From Lucinisca nassula (lineage: Eukaryota > Mollusca > Bivalvia > Lucinida > Lucinidae), in NCBI GenBank assembly GCA_963580285.1, contig OY757012.1, forward strand, positions 173,125,994 through 173,189,993: a stretch of DNA of 64,000 nt. The letters run 5' to 3'. Shown one piece after another: positions 40,078 through 50,909 of the stretch. Made by a program: the position numbers and the translations under genes. Numbering within the stretch: position 1 is the stretch's first letter; each line of letters opens with the position of its first letter. The notes beneath the pieces were generated by a model. That model was not told the DNA's origin. It saw only the letters and a list, made by a program, of their open reading frames with translations, and searched no databases.

Positions 40078-40832
40078 TATAGGTGTCTGATGCCTCCAGC
40101 TGACCTGTCTCATAGGCTACGTCGGTCTGTGTGTGGTCGGAGGGGGATGTGATGTGTTTGCCGGGTCTTGTCCATCATCCGTTTCGGTTTCAAAACTTTG
40201 GGGTTGAGACACACTGATGAAGATTAAATATCAGAAAGGCCTCTGTGTCACTAAATTTGGTATAGTTACGCCTTAATTGCAACCACTGCGTCGGTATATC
40301 TGCTGGTGGACGATTCGTTCGTCCCCGGGGGTATCATCAGCTCAGTATCAGTTCCTTAGTGCTGAGGTTGATACTGCAGTGTTGACGTCAGTGCTCACGT
40401 ACTGATTTAAATAACTATATTATATCTTTAATTTTTGCAGCATATTTTTTTTTAAAAACTAAGACTGTTTTGTCAGGTGAGACATGTATCTTAGCGGATT
40501 TGGTTTACACGTTTTGTTATATTTTAAATTTTGCAAGTCTCGCTACTTTAGACATATCCTTCCTGATGCCCGGGACTTCCGTGGAGTGTAGGTCATGTTT
40601 GACTGATGTTGGCTCGGTGGGGGACGCCTATAAGTCCGCGGGTAAGCTCTCTTGCCTGATGCCTCCAGCTGGCCTGTCTCATAGGCTACGTCGGTCGGTG
40701 TGTGCTCGGAGGGGGGTGTGCTGTGTTTGCCGGGTCTTGTCCATCATCCGTTTCGGTTTCAAAATTTTGGGGTTGAGACACACTGATGAAGATTGCTTCT
40801 GTGTCACTAAATTTGGTATAGTTACGCCTTAA
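40078..40832 (+). mobile_element. 755 bp noncoding element with direct terminal repeats, hammerhead and 9 bp target duplication
   Basis: TTCCATTAG flanks it (40069-40077, 40833-40841). Direct repeats of ~180-190 bp start TGATGCCTCCAGCTG at 40088 and 40657 and end GTATAGTTACGCCTTAA. The left repeat holds a hammerhead core. The unique middle has TCGTCCCCGGGGGTATCATC. It is like a nonautonomous Penelope-type element with pseudo-LTRs or a retrozyme; it lacks ORFs. Confidence 0.82.
40209..40250 (+). ncRNA. Hammerhead ribozyme candidate in the left terminal repeat
   Basis: Stem I GACACA (40209-40214) pairs fully with TGTGTC (40245-40250). CTGATGA is 40215-40221, stem II GAT-TAAAT-ATC 40223-40233 with an A-A mismatch at its base, GAAA 40235-40238, stem III AGG/CCT with no loop, triplet CTC 40242-40244. 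Activity as a monomer is doubtful. In the right repeat the bases from stem II to GAAA are deleted. Confidence 0.62.
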
Positions 40833-41056
40833 TTCCATTAGGGTCTGTTGTTTCATGTTTGTGTTTGTTTCGATGGAAGCTGTGGGTTTATTGTATCGAT
40901 TCCTGATCATTGCCTTCAGTTCTATTTTTTACCAACTGTTCTCCAGTGGATTCTTCCATTGCTGTATGATGGACAAGTCCATTTGTAACATAAGGGATGT
41001 CTTGCCTATTTTTGTCTCGTTTATTTTTTTTTTTTTTTTTTGACAGAAAATTCTGT

Positions 41057-41124
41057 TAGCAAATAGTGCAGGCCCTGATCAGACGCCACATAACGCGGCG
41101 TCTGATCTGGGCCTGCACTGTTTG
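41057..41124. repeat. MITE-E-type palindrome
   Basis: Arms AATAGTGCAGGCCCTGATCA and complement, apex ACGCCACATAACGCGGCGT. A T homopolymer precedes it (about 41026-41041). Confidence 0.75.
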
Positions 41125-41159
41125 CCAAGGTAGGGGTTTCCCACATGCAATGGGTTAAA

Positions 41160-42137
41160 CAGTTTCCGGGGACCTGGTCGATTACTCTAGTCTCCCATAA
41201 GTATTCTGTAGGTGGGTTTCATTGACGATTCCTTTGACGTTCTTTTCGTCTGGCCTTGATGTCCGTCACCCACTGTCATTTGTGGTGTTATATTAAATTT
41301 CTACAATAGTGTATCACGCTTAATCAGTAATTGAATTATTCTATTGATTGGGGACAATTCGAAAGCTCAGTCTGTCCCAGTTTAGCACAATCGGCCCACG
41401 ATATGCAAGATGATAAAAATTTTACCGGAACATGCTCAGACTGTCTTGTTTAGACGCATGTGGGGAAACCATCAGCAATGATTTATCATGAGTGCTTCCA
41501 CCAATATCAACTTCCCCTGTATAAAAAGGAATAATGCAGCAGAACAAAACCTATCAAAATATTTTGTGAGGACACGGCAGACTCAGATCAGCATTAGTAC
41601 CCGCGGAGCCTGAACAAATGTTTGGTTATTCGCAAAGGTATTCTATTGTCTCTCGGTTATACACGATCGATCGCCAAATACCCCCGTAAGACTTTAAGGG
41701 TGCGTAAACTGGTCGGAGTCTTAACTAGTCGCAAATACATTGTTGAATTTTTAATTTCTCCTGGCCCATCCTTGCTTAGGATGGGTCCAGCTCATATAGT
41801 TTAATACGTGGTATTGGATGGTTTGATGGAATGACAGGGACAGAAATGGTGTACTCCCACTGATTCAAATAATGTTCACAAGTCCTTGCCATGAATAGTT
41901 TCTTAACGCTCTGCATTGCTGGGTATGTTTTCAGCAGACGACATTTACCCTTCAGAACTTTAAGAGACAATTTGCATGAAATGTCAAATCTTGTTTTCTG
42001 GGGAAAATAAAAAAAAAACTATTTGTTTTCTGCTGAATTAGCCTAGAGAATGGCAAAGGTTAATCCCTACGTTAAATAGTTTAAAATGTGAGGTTTGTTT
42101 GGGTAGACTATAAGAAATTATATAGGTCTGATGGGTG
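41160..42137. other. Unassigned stretch
   Basis: No known repeat or gene seen. It has short open frames on both strands without recognisable domains. Confidence 0.5.
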
Positions 42138-42413
42138 GATTACGCAAACACGCTATAAATACATTGCCACCTTTATCGCCGAAATAATGAAAATTTTAAG
42201 ATGAAAAATTGTGATATTTTTCTTATTTCTGCTCAAAATATAGATTGTGGGCACTCGTTAGAACCGCCTCATCGAGGCGGTTCTAACGAGTACCCACAAT
42301 CTATATTTTAGAGAAGAAATAAGAAAAATAAAATTTACCCCTGTAAACCCCAGTTTTACTATATAAAAGTGGGGTTCAAGGGGTCAAAATTATATAGGCG
42401 TGTTTTCGTGATG
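42138..42413 (+). mobile_element. MITE-A copy, intact palindrome
   Basis: GATTACGCAAACACGCTATA start (one mutated end base), perfect GAACCGCCTCATCGAGGCGG centre, TATAGGCGTGTTTTCGTGAT end. Confidence 0.9.
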
Positions 42414-42417
42414 AATA

Positions 42418-42468
42418 GAAGCATCATGCAGCCCATCTTTTTCTTCAAGCCCTGATGGGCGGGGGCCG
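42418..42468 (-). mobile_element. SINE family V head fragment
   Basis: AGCATCATGCAGCCCATC, CTTCAAGCCCTGATGGGCGG: the 5' 50 bp of the family on the complement strand. Confidence 0.75.
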
Positions 42469-42519
42469 ACAGCTGATAGCTATACTAGACGTTCTGATTG
42501 ACCAGCGTCGGTTCGGACA

Positions 42520-43430
42520 CTTTTAAAAGAGAGATCTCGAGGTCCCTCTCTGTTAAAGTTATTAATGCTTTTAGCTCGACATATAGATACTTGGGTGATT
42601 TATTAAATATTGACAATACCTACTTCGATGGTTTGAGCCATCAAATTTATCCTTCAAAACTTCAATCAAATAAAGCAAATTGAAGATACAAAAGCCCCGT
42701 TTTTTTATTTAAATTCGTCTTTTTAGAAGGGTTCGTTTCGTTCAAAATGCATGATAAACGCGATAATTTGATTGTGTATCCTACGAAGTGTATATGTCGC
42801 ATTTAATTCGATTTGCAAGAGTGTCTAGTCATGTAACTTATTTCCACACTCGTTATAAATTATTAACTGCTAAATTTTAAATCAGGGCTATGGGTATTAT
42901 TCACTTCGCAAAGCCTTATCTAAATTTTAAAGAAGTCAATTCGATTTGGTTTCAAAATTCAATTTTGGACTAAAACATTTTTTGCAACAAGGCCAATCGG
43001 AACCTGAATTTTATGATGACTTAGTATATAAATTCAGAAATATATATGCTTGCAATGATTTTGGCAATTTCGTAAAATCATTCTTCGATACAAAAAGACT
43101 GGAAAATGTTATACGGAAGACTAGGCGCATGGAGGTTAACCCCATTATGGTTGATAACTTTGCTTCCCTCTTTAGTTGCAAGTAAATAACATTTTACTGA
43201 CCATTTCAAGACGGTTCATATGTTGTGATGTTGCGGTTTATTATTGTAACCGTAATAGTTCGTCCTTGCTTGTATGTATTGCTATTATCTTTTTTTTTTT
43301 TTTTTTTTTTTGATTTATGGGAAAGTAGCTGTCCTTTTTGGCTTTCCGCTTGTGAAGTTTTCTTTATTGTGTGTGGGAGTTGTGAGATAATTGTATCCTT
43401 GTCTTTGGCTATACTTCTCTTTTCCGACTC
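42520..43430 (+). mobile_element. Naiad copy, sense, short 3' region
   Basis: RT remnant from the region before YLDD (here YLGDLLNIDNTYFDGL, D changed to G) through LKHFLQQGQSEPEFYDDLVY to NPIMVDNFASLFSCK (about 42520-43185). The ~240 bp 3' region follows with ACCATTTCAAGACGGTTC and GATAATTGTATCC. Several frame breaks. A T homopolymer interrupts the 3' region at 43291-43312. Confidence 0.82.
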
Positions 43431-44329
43431 AGTGACTGCCTCAACATAAAACGTCTATAATTTGATTAGGGCCTGATGCTATGTCTTACGTGCCCCGGCT
43501 CTGGCTAACAGTGTTTGTGGTATCAGCCAGCAGCCCTCGTCTGTACTACACCGTAGGGATGAAATTTGGTTTATCGGTGTCTATAATGGTGCGAACCGAA
43601 CCGGAAGTTTTATGGTCAATATTATGAATTATACTTTAACCTTGGGCGAAGATTAGCCGGCAGTGAAAGTCTATATGCCCCATGTAGCTTGAGTTCCCAA
43701 CCCATTATAAGGCGGTGGTTCTTGTGTTGATCTTTCATTGTTGCTTTGTTTTATTTCGTGTTTTAACCAAAAAATTATTTTTGTTCTTTACTGTGCTCTT
43801 CTAGCTGTCTAATCAACTGGTTGGAGGAAGGGAGGGCCTATTCCTCCGCTTGTTAAGCGTTTGTTCTTATGCTCACCCCTATGTTTTTTTTTTATTCTCT
43901 TTTTGCTAGTGCAAAGGGAGGACAACGTTTTGTTATTTCGGCTCTCCACGGAGTTTTATTTCATTTATTTATTGTTTTTTTTTTTTGTTTTTTTTTTTTT
44001 TTTTTTTTTTCAAAGCATTACCAAATTAGAGAGGCAGTTTAGACAAAAAGTGCTTTAAAAATTCAACTTAGGGACGACCTTAATCACAAGAATATCAAGA
44101 ATATGACTGGAATGTCAGAATTAGTTAAGTCTTGAGGTTCAAGACCCAATGGAACACACATCCATAAAATCAAACCGGAATCAAGGACCTTCACTCAGAA
44201 ACAACAACTGGCGAAACCGGGAAATCAACACTAGCAGCAGAACTCGTGATGCAACAGACGGAACGGGCCACAGAAGCAGTCGCAATGATGTGTCAAAGTG
44301 CAAAAAATGCGCAAACACAAAGAACTGCA
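43431..44329. other. Unassigned stretch
   Basis: No gene recognised. T homopolymers at about 43977-44011. From about 44150 rightward, weak Naiad 3'-end similarity may begin (GAAACCGGGAAATC region), too diverged to place. Confidence 0.45.
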
Positions 44330-45150
44330 CCACAACCGAAACATCACGAGCAGAAAGGCAAAAAGACAGCTTCCCTTCTATAAAGCGACATTCTAAAATT
44401 AAATAAATCACCAGTATACACAGGCAAAGTCAATCAATGGCATCAATAAAAGACAACAGAAGCCCCGCCTAGGAACGGCAAGTAACCTTTAACAGGTAGG
44501 ATGACTATAATCGATTTTACCACCTTTCTGCGTGTGGTAGTTTGGTTGCGGTACGGTTCCTTTGTGTTTGTGGAAGACGTCAATGGTACAGATTTCGCAC
44601 ATTAAGCACGAAGGGTTTCTAAATCATCAGCACAATATCTCAGAGAACATAAAAATCAAGCGATTTCAGAGATAAAAAAGACGATGCGGACCCAAAAGCA
44701 TGAAGTAACCGAAAAGCAAAAGAAAACCTAACAGTTTAACATTGGTGGACCAAAAACAGAGCATCAGGTACTAACTACTTAAAAAAAAGAAAGATGTTCT
44801 TATCAACCGTTATTAAATAAACAGTCATGCGAGCAGTCAGTCGTATTACATTTATATTGACCAATTTTGTTTTGTATCGAAGAATAATTTTACGAATTCG
44901 AGTACTAAAGTCATTGCTAGGTCACCATAAAATTCAGCCCTGATAGGCTGATGGGTAGATTTGATTTTAATCCGCGTTGATTACGAAACTAAATCGAATG
45001 ACGTCTATGTAGTTGAGAAAAGGCATTGCGAGGATTATGATACCTATTCCCTTATTTAGAAGTTTAGAAGGGAATAGTTTTACGAGTGTTGCATCTATGA
45101 CACGACTTGACACTCTTGCGAACCGAATAAGTGCATTATATACTTAGTCA

Positions 45151-46431
45151 AAAAAGTTCCTAAACATAAAATTTCTTCTGTTACCATAGTTACTACAAAT
45201 AAAAAACAGACAAAATTTGTTTGTTTTAGGTAGAAGGCTCATTTTACCATGTAAAAGCCCAAACTGTTTTTGTTTATGTAAACTCGCCAGCCTGGGCTAT
45301 TGTTTTAAACACCCAAGGGGAAACTGTGACAATTTCGCAGAATAAATCAATACAAAGGCCAAGATTTAATACCATTAAAAATAACACTTAGCACAAGATT
45401 TCTAAAATTTGATACACGTAACCTTTTATTAGATACCCCGTGTGTCTATTGACAAAAGGTTTGTAACTTTAGTTCCATTTACTAAGAGAAACAGACGATC
45501 ACGTACAGGCCTCCGTTTCTTTGAAGTTGAGTGCAAAATGATGCTTTCAATTGAAACTCCATAGAAAATTGAAATTGGTAGTGCTGCATGCTACATGAAT
45601 TTTCTAAATTATTTTCCATCATGGGTATCAGCAATGGTGGCGACAAAGCGCGTTTCAAAGAAATTGCAAATATTGAATGACAGGTATAGAAATACCAACG
45701 GTTTGAAAATTGCTATATTTTTAATTGAAAGGGAGATAATCTGAGAATTTCACAAATTAAAACCTTGATTGCAGTGCAAGATCATTTTTTTTTTGGGGGG
45801 GGGGGAGGTTACGGCCCTTTCAAGATTATTTCACTCATATCGAGCCGATCGTTAATCAGAGGTGGGCGAAAACCGGAGTACCCGGAGAAAAACCACCTGA
45901 CCTTCCGTTGCAGAACTTGGCGTCTCACATGTGACCCGAGCGAGGCTCGAACCACCTAATGATCAAGAGTCAGCGCTCTTAACCACTAAGCCACGGAGGC
46001 CCGTCAGTGCAAGATCATGAGATAATGTAAAAGTAAAGTGAGTTTCGATGATAAATGGTCGTGATCTTTCATCTCAGACAAAAATGATCATCTGTGCATG
46101 CGCAATGTAAAATTCCTTGCAAAACCTTTCTATGCACATATTGCAAGACAACTCTTGAGCAGAATAGTATGGGCAAATGCAAATGTATGCATTTTGTAGC
46201 TAAACGTCCGATTCGCATGTTTACAGCCACGTTTAGCTGAATGGCTGCCGGATAGCTACTGGAATTTACCCGGAAGTGGGTATAGTTACTTTTTTGACAG
46301 GGTATCTCAAAATCAAGACCATTGCATTTTATTCAAATTTGCATGAAACAATTCCATATAAAATAAGCAAATGTAAATTAAAACAGTGAGCTTTTATGTC
46401 AAAAGAATTTTCTTTATATGACTGAAGTTCT
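45151..46431. other. Insert in the old Naiad; SINE I within, rest unassigned
   Basis: Apart from the SINE at 45806-46002 and a G homopolymer at its tail, the sequence is not recognised. Confidence 0.5.
45806..46002 (-). mobile_element. tRNA-derived SINE family I
   Basis: Complement of the 18406 copy: tail side TTTCAAGATTATTTCACTCA, body GAACTTGGCGTCTCACATGT, B box complement GGCTCGAACC, head complement CACTAAGCCACGGAGGCCC. The 3' tail joins a T/G homopolymer at 45784-45807. Confidence 0.87.
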
Positions 46432-46610
46432 GAAGGGTAAATATGACAGATAAATTCATGACAGTAGGTATTGTCAATTTTAAGAAATCGACCAAATATC
46501 TAGACGTCGAACCGAATGCTTCAGTAACTTTAGATTTCTTCTTTATTTTCAAAAACGGACCTTTCATAACAGAACAAGAAAAAATCAGGCAAGGTGGCGT
46601 GTAATATTGT

Positions 46611-46757
46611 AAGAATCTTATATGGGTGTGAGGGGTGGATGGAAAAATGCGTCCCGAGGGAGACTGTCCGGCATCACGAGGCTTGCCGAGTGATGCCGGA
46701 CAGTGATCCCGAGGGACGCATTTTTCTATCCACCCGTCACACCCATATTGGATTCTT
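46611..46757. repeat. Long, nearly perfect palindrome, ~70 bp arms
   Basis: Left arm AAGAATCTTATATGGGTGTG to CATCACGAGGC, right arm complement ending TGGATTCTT. Inner arms AAAATGCGTCCCGAGGGA and GTCCGGCATCAC are exact. The 46758-46999 flank is unassigned. Confidence 0.88.
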
Positions 46758-47460
46758 TTTCTTGCATACCTTCCATTTCTTAGCGCGGATCTTTAATGCT
46801 GCAGTCACTTCGGTTACCAACGTCCGCCATAAGTGTTGACCCTGCAGGAATGTTTTGTGACATCACGTAACGTGCTGAGACGTCAACCTTAACGAAGGCG
46901 CATACGAGGTCGGAATCAACCAGTCCATTCATCAAACGCGCGTTTATATTCGATTTTGGGTCGGAACACCAGGGTCAGAACATAAATTTCTGTCCCTGGG
47001 TAAAATCAAGGATTTCCTTGTCTGGTGTGCCATCGGAATTCTGACAGTTTGTCTATACAGCTAAGTACCAAATCTTATATGATTGTTATCAAGTGGAAAG
47101 GTGAGAGCATCACACAATTTCTGACATGACCATTGTGTGTATATTTTAAGAGCTTCATAAGAGAAAACTATTTACATGCAGATTAGAGGAGCCTTCTCTA
47201 TCGAATGTACATTCAAAAACGAAAGTTTTAAGTTTTCTCCTAGATAAGACGATGGGGTAGATTCGTGTAAACGGTGGATATATCATACGTAGACGATGCA
47301 TCAATATGACTGCAATTTGTTAAACCTCATTTGAATTTTAATTGACCAAAACAGACTTTTGACTGATCTTTCGTAGACCTCGTCTCAATATTAAGCCACA
47401 TGCTTTTTATTGGCAGTTACACACAGTATCAACAGTTTAGAAAGCCCAGTAGTGGTACAA

Positions 47461-47503
47461 AGTAGAAGTAAAACAAAGATCAGGAATCGATACAATTAAC
47501 TCG
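47461..47503 (-). mobile_element. 43 bp Naiad 3' end
   Basis: AGTAGAAGTAAAACAAAGAT, CAGGAATCGATACAATTAACT: only the terminal bases, directly joined to the RT piece of the older Naiad. Confidence 0.8.
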
Positions 47504-47995
47504 ACTCGTGATTTTACATTCTTTTTCGAATATCCACATATATTTTTAATACAATTTTATGAACAACTTTTAGACCTTTTTACATATATTTGAAAGCACC
47601 CTCTAAATGTATAGAATATATAGCAAAACTACTGAATACAGCGACAAAAACTGATGAATTTATTTTCATAACGTTTTTGTAAATTGTTTTTTTTTTTCTT
47701 CTTTTCTGTGCGAGCGGGAGTAAAATTGCATATTTATTGTGAACACATCAATGTAAATTTTCTGAAATAAAAATAAAAATAATTTGGTCCTTTTTGAAAA
47801 TGAAATACACTACCCCATTTTTCTATTTCCAGTTTACCTTAGCAATCAGCGGGCAGCGGTTGTCACTACGGTAAACAATAACAAAGGCTATGTTACGCCT
47901 TCGATGTACTAATTGATACATTTAACAATTTGTAATTAATATATCATTATGTAAATTATTCTTTATTCAGACTTTTTTTTTTTTTTTTTTTTTTT
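47504..47995. other. Unassigned AT-rich stretch ending in a T homopolymer
   Basis: No gene or repeat recognised. T run at about 47970-47995 precedes a SINE V fragment. Confidence 0.5.
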
Positions 47996-48133
47996 GTCGA
48001 CTCGCACCGCTTTTCCTGGGCAGGCATAGATCCTCTAAGCGGTTTATTCGTACTCGTGTGACGGTCGGATTCAGCTCTGCGTGGAAGCATCATGCAGCCT
48101 ATCTATTTCTTCAAGCCCCTTCGGGGGGCGAAG
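47996..48133 (-). mobile_element. SINE family V, head half
   Basis: CGACTCGCACCGCTTTTCCT to CTTCAAGCCCCTTCGGGGGG on the complement of the family. Confidence 0.85.
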
Positions 48134-48354
48134 TTACATTATAACACTACCACTACTTTCATAAATTAGAACAGTGACCTATAAAATACATATAAAGCGG
48201 TCCTCAGACTTCATACTGATGCATCAAAATCGTTCGGATGTCACCTAGGTAACCATGAGGCCTTGGGGAGATAACAATTTATTTTCTGTGTTGTACGCGT
48301 TAGTTCCCTTGATTATCAGCACAGATAGCAGTCATGTCCGTATAAGTCCGGTAT

Positions 48355-48850
48355 GTCTAAATTTATATACTAAGTCACCATAGAATTCGGGTTTCGATAG
48401 GCCTTTTTGCAGAAGTGTTTTACGTCCAACATTGAATTTTGAAACCAAATGAGAATGACGTCTATAAAACTTAGAAAAGGCTTTACGTAGTTTATGATAC
48501 CGATACCCCTGATTAAGAAGTTTAGCGGTTAATAATTTATTATGAGTGTTGAAGTCGGATACATGACTAGACACTAGCGAATCGAATTAACTGCGAAATA
48601 TAAACCCCGCACGATGTCGCACGAGTAATGAATGTTATGAATGAAGCCTTAAGCACTTACAGCAAACTTGGTGGCTGAATGATAGATATGCTCTTTTACC
48701 ACAGACATCTCTTTAGCTCAGGGCTGTGTTTTTAAGAGTAATCAAACAGTAGAGCCGTCAAAGAACGACACGTTGTTAGCGGATTAGTACATAATTTAGT
48801 ACTTTGACACTAGAAATAAATGCGTTTATTAACTTTTTTTGGATTGTATT
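48355..48850 (-). pseudogene. Naiad RT pseudogene with the palm region deleted
   Basis: 48355-48630 encodes the RT C-terminal part (LLTAKLLNQGYRYHKLRKAF, FNVGRKTLLQKGLS, FYGDLVYKFR). From 48650 it jumps to the linker/RT N-terminal part (ACAGCAAACTTGGTGGCTGA, GAGCCGTCA...GTTGTTAGCG). The palm with YLDD is missing. The TGA after the VVVV-like stretch is kept at 48761-48759. Confidence 0.8.
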
Positions 48851-48901
48851 CCAAAATTTACGGCATGGCAGTTTATAATGATTGTTTATTTGTAAATTTG
48901 A

Positions 48902-48942
48902 AAAGTAGAAGTGGAGGAAATGATCAGAAATCGATACAAATG
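48902..48942 (-). mobile_element. 41 bp Naiad 3' end
   Basis: AGTAGAAGTGGAGGAAATGA, TCAGAAATCGATACAA, ending where the core-repeat array begins. Confidence 0.75.
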
Positions 48943-50135
48943 GCCGTCAGAGCTAACAAAAAAACTTTAAACGACATCTCCTCCAAGGCTAATGGTCCGA
49001 TTTCAAATAATTTCACAGGAATGTTCCTTAGTAGGTCACCCTCTACAAAAATTGCTAAAATTGTTCAGCTTCGCTGAATTAAATGGCCCCCAAAGCTAAA
49101 AATAGAAAAATCTTTAAATGACATCTCCTAGGCTAATGCTCCGATTTCAAAATAATTTCACAAGAATATTTATTGGGTGACCCTCTACCATAATTGCTAA
49201 TGGTTCTGGTCTGCTGATTCTGGCCGCCTGGGCTTAAATATAAAATAAAACGTTAAATGACATGTTCTCCTAGGCTAATGGTCTGACTAGAAAGTAATTT
49301 ACCAGAAATGATCCTTTGGTGACCCTCTACCAAAATTCTTGAAACGGTTTCACTTCATTGAACAAAATGACCACCAGAGTTAGAAATAGAAAAACCTTCC
49401 AAGGACATCTCCTCCAAGGTTAATAATCCTATTTCAAAATTATTTCACAGAACTGTTCCTTTGTTGACCCTCCACACTGCTTAAATGGTTTCACTTCACC
49501 AAAGCAAATGGCTGCCAGAGCTAAAATTAGAAAAAAAACCTTTGAATAACATATCCCCCTAGCTCAATGATGCAATTTCAAACCCAGTTCACAGAAATGT
49601 TTCTCTTTCATTTTGAGTCACTGGGGTGGTCAGCTGACATTGGCTTACAGTTGGGCAAGGCCTACTGTCATTGCAGCGGGTAAAGGTAGAGTGGATGTTG
49701 TTATTTCTTCTGTTTCAACACTTTCATTCCTTTTTGTCTTTCTCCATTATCCCTCACTTTCTCCCTTTCTCTGGGAGACGACACAAAATGACCCACAAGG
49801 GTTGACATATCATTAAACTCAAAACAATCAATCAAATACTAATGATTGCTAAAATTGCTGAAATGAATTTGCTGTGGCGAACAAAATGTCCATACAACTG
49901 CAGAGCTAAACATAGAAAAATCATTAAAGAACATCTTCTCCATTGGCTCAGTTTCAAAATAACTTTGACAGAAATGTTCCTTGGGTGACCTCTGTGCCAA
50001 AAGTGCTTAAGTGGTTCTGCTGCTCTATACAAAATGGCTGCCAGAGCTAAATATAGAAGAGCATGTAAACAAAAATGTTAGTACATCATAATTCAAGTGA
50101 GCGAATTAGGTTCATCATGGACCTCTTGTTCTGAT
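48943..50135 (-). mobile_element. Pearl/Helentron-type element, ~145 bp core repeats
   Basis: Complement of the core family at 35148-37214: units marked by AGAGCTAAAAATAGAAAAA near 49088, 49230, 49373, 49514, 49898 and 50041. The 5' end (complement AAGTGAGCGAATTAGG, GGACCTCTTGTTCTG) is at 50135. The 3' hairpin end is missing. A SINE-like insert lies at 49603-49835. Confidence 0.72.
49603..49835 (+). mobile_element. SINE-like insertion (family VI) in core repeats
   Basis: Interrupts the core array. 3' end ACAAAATGACCCACAAGGGT, TGACATATCATTAAACTC then AAAACAATCAATCAA resembles the tail shared by the other SINE families. The head (CACTGGGGTGGTCAGCTGAC) has no clear Pol III boxes. Confidence 0.6.
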
Positions 50136-50246
50136 GAGAATTTGACATATATATCTTATACATACCCCAAGTAAAGATGTATACCCCAGTTTGCTTCATT
50201 ACGATAACACACCCGTTTGGCATTGTGCATTCTTTCCTGTCTTCAA

Positions 50247-50529
50247 CATTACGAAAACACACCTATACATATACATTGTAAACTTCACGGCAAAAAAAAT
50301 GGAAATTTTATGATGAAAAATTGTAATATTTTTTTTTTATTTCTGCTCAAAATATAGATTTTGGGTACTCGTTAGAACCGCCTCATCGAGGCGGTTCTAA
50401 CGAATACCCACAATCTATATTTAAGAGCAGAAATAAGAAAAAATAAAGTTTACCCCTGTAAACCCCAGTTTTACTATATAAAAGTGGGGTTCAAGGGGGT
50501 CAAAATAATATAGGCGTGTTTTCGTGATG
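50247..50529 (+). mobile_element. MITE-A, full length, nested in MITE-B
   Basis: CATTACGAAAACACACCTAT to TATAGGCGTGTTTTCGTGAT with palindrome intact. A lies outside both ends (50246, 50530). Confidence 0.9.
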
Positions 50530-50570
50530 AAAATGGTTACTTTTCTGATGAAAATATCTGGCACCATTCT

Positions 50571-50909
50571 TATACACCTGTGGACACAAAACCGTTCAAA
50601 CTCCTATGAAATAACTTTAAATGAATCTCCTTGCATCAAGTTAGTTTGACAAGCAAATGTCATTCATCAAACAATTCTAAAACCAGATCAAGCAATTGAT
50701 TGGTCTCATTTTGGAAAACACCTTCTGATTGACATTATAGATGTATTCTGATTGGACAGTGCAGGAGTCCGCAATGAAATGCACACCATCTTGTGTTCTG
50801 AATTTATTTCTGTCTGGCAGTTTATAGGATGTTAGGATATATTGAATGATGTTTCAAGTCAAAATGAAATGAAGCTCATCAAAGTTTGAACGTTTTTGTA
50901 TCCACAGGT
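50571..50909. mobile_element. MITE-C with ~30 bp TIRs, nested in MITE-B
   Basis: Left TACACCTGTGGACACAAAAC and, complemented, right TATACCTGTGGATACAAAAA, both continuing to CGTTCAAACT. About 339 bp, noncoding, TA at the ends. Confidence 0.82.

Larger units (their letters stand above)
39648..40930 (+). mobile_element. Naiad 3' region, sense, split by a hammerhead-bearing element
   Basis: TGATGCTCTGTCTCTGATCG through AAATCGCGACGAATTCG and TTTCCGCTATTGATG to TTCCATTAG (40077). It resumes at 40833 with TTCCATTAGGGTCTGTTGTT to the terminus GATTCCTGATCATTGCC, TTCAGTTCTATTTTT. Confidence 0.87.
44330..47460 (-). mobile_element. Old Naiad, broken by two long insertions
   Basis: Diverged pieces in correct antisense order: 3' region (AAACATCACGAGCAGAAAGG to TGGTGGACCAAAAACAGAGC) and RT C-terminus to 45150; RT palm 46432-46602 (ATTTAGAAGTTC-like codons before and after YLDD); RT upstream part 47000-47460 (TCAAGTGGAAAGGTGAGAGC, GGTGAGAGCATCACACA). 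The spacers 45150-46431 and 46603-46999 are insertions. Too many indels for coding. Confidence 0.7.

Noticed and set aside
40088..40832. Direct repeats read as LTRs of an LTR retrotransposon
   Set aside because: No protein-coding interior, no clear primer-binding site, a 9 bp target duplication and a hammerhead core point to a Penelope- or retrozyme-like element instead.
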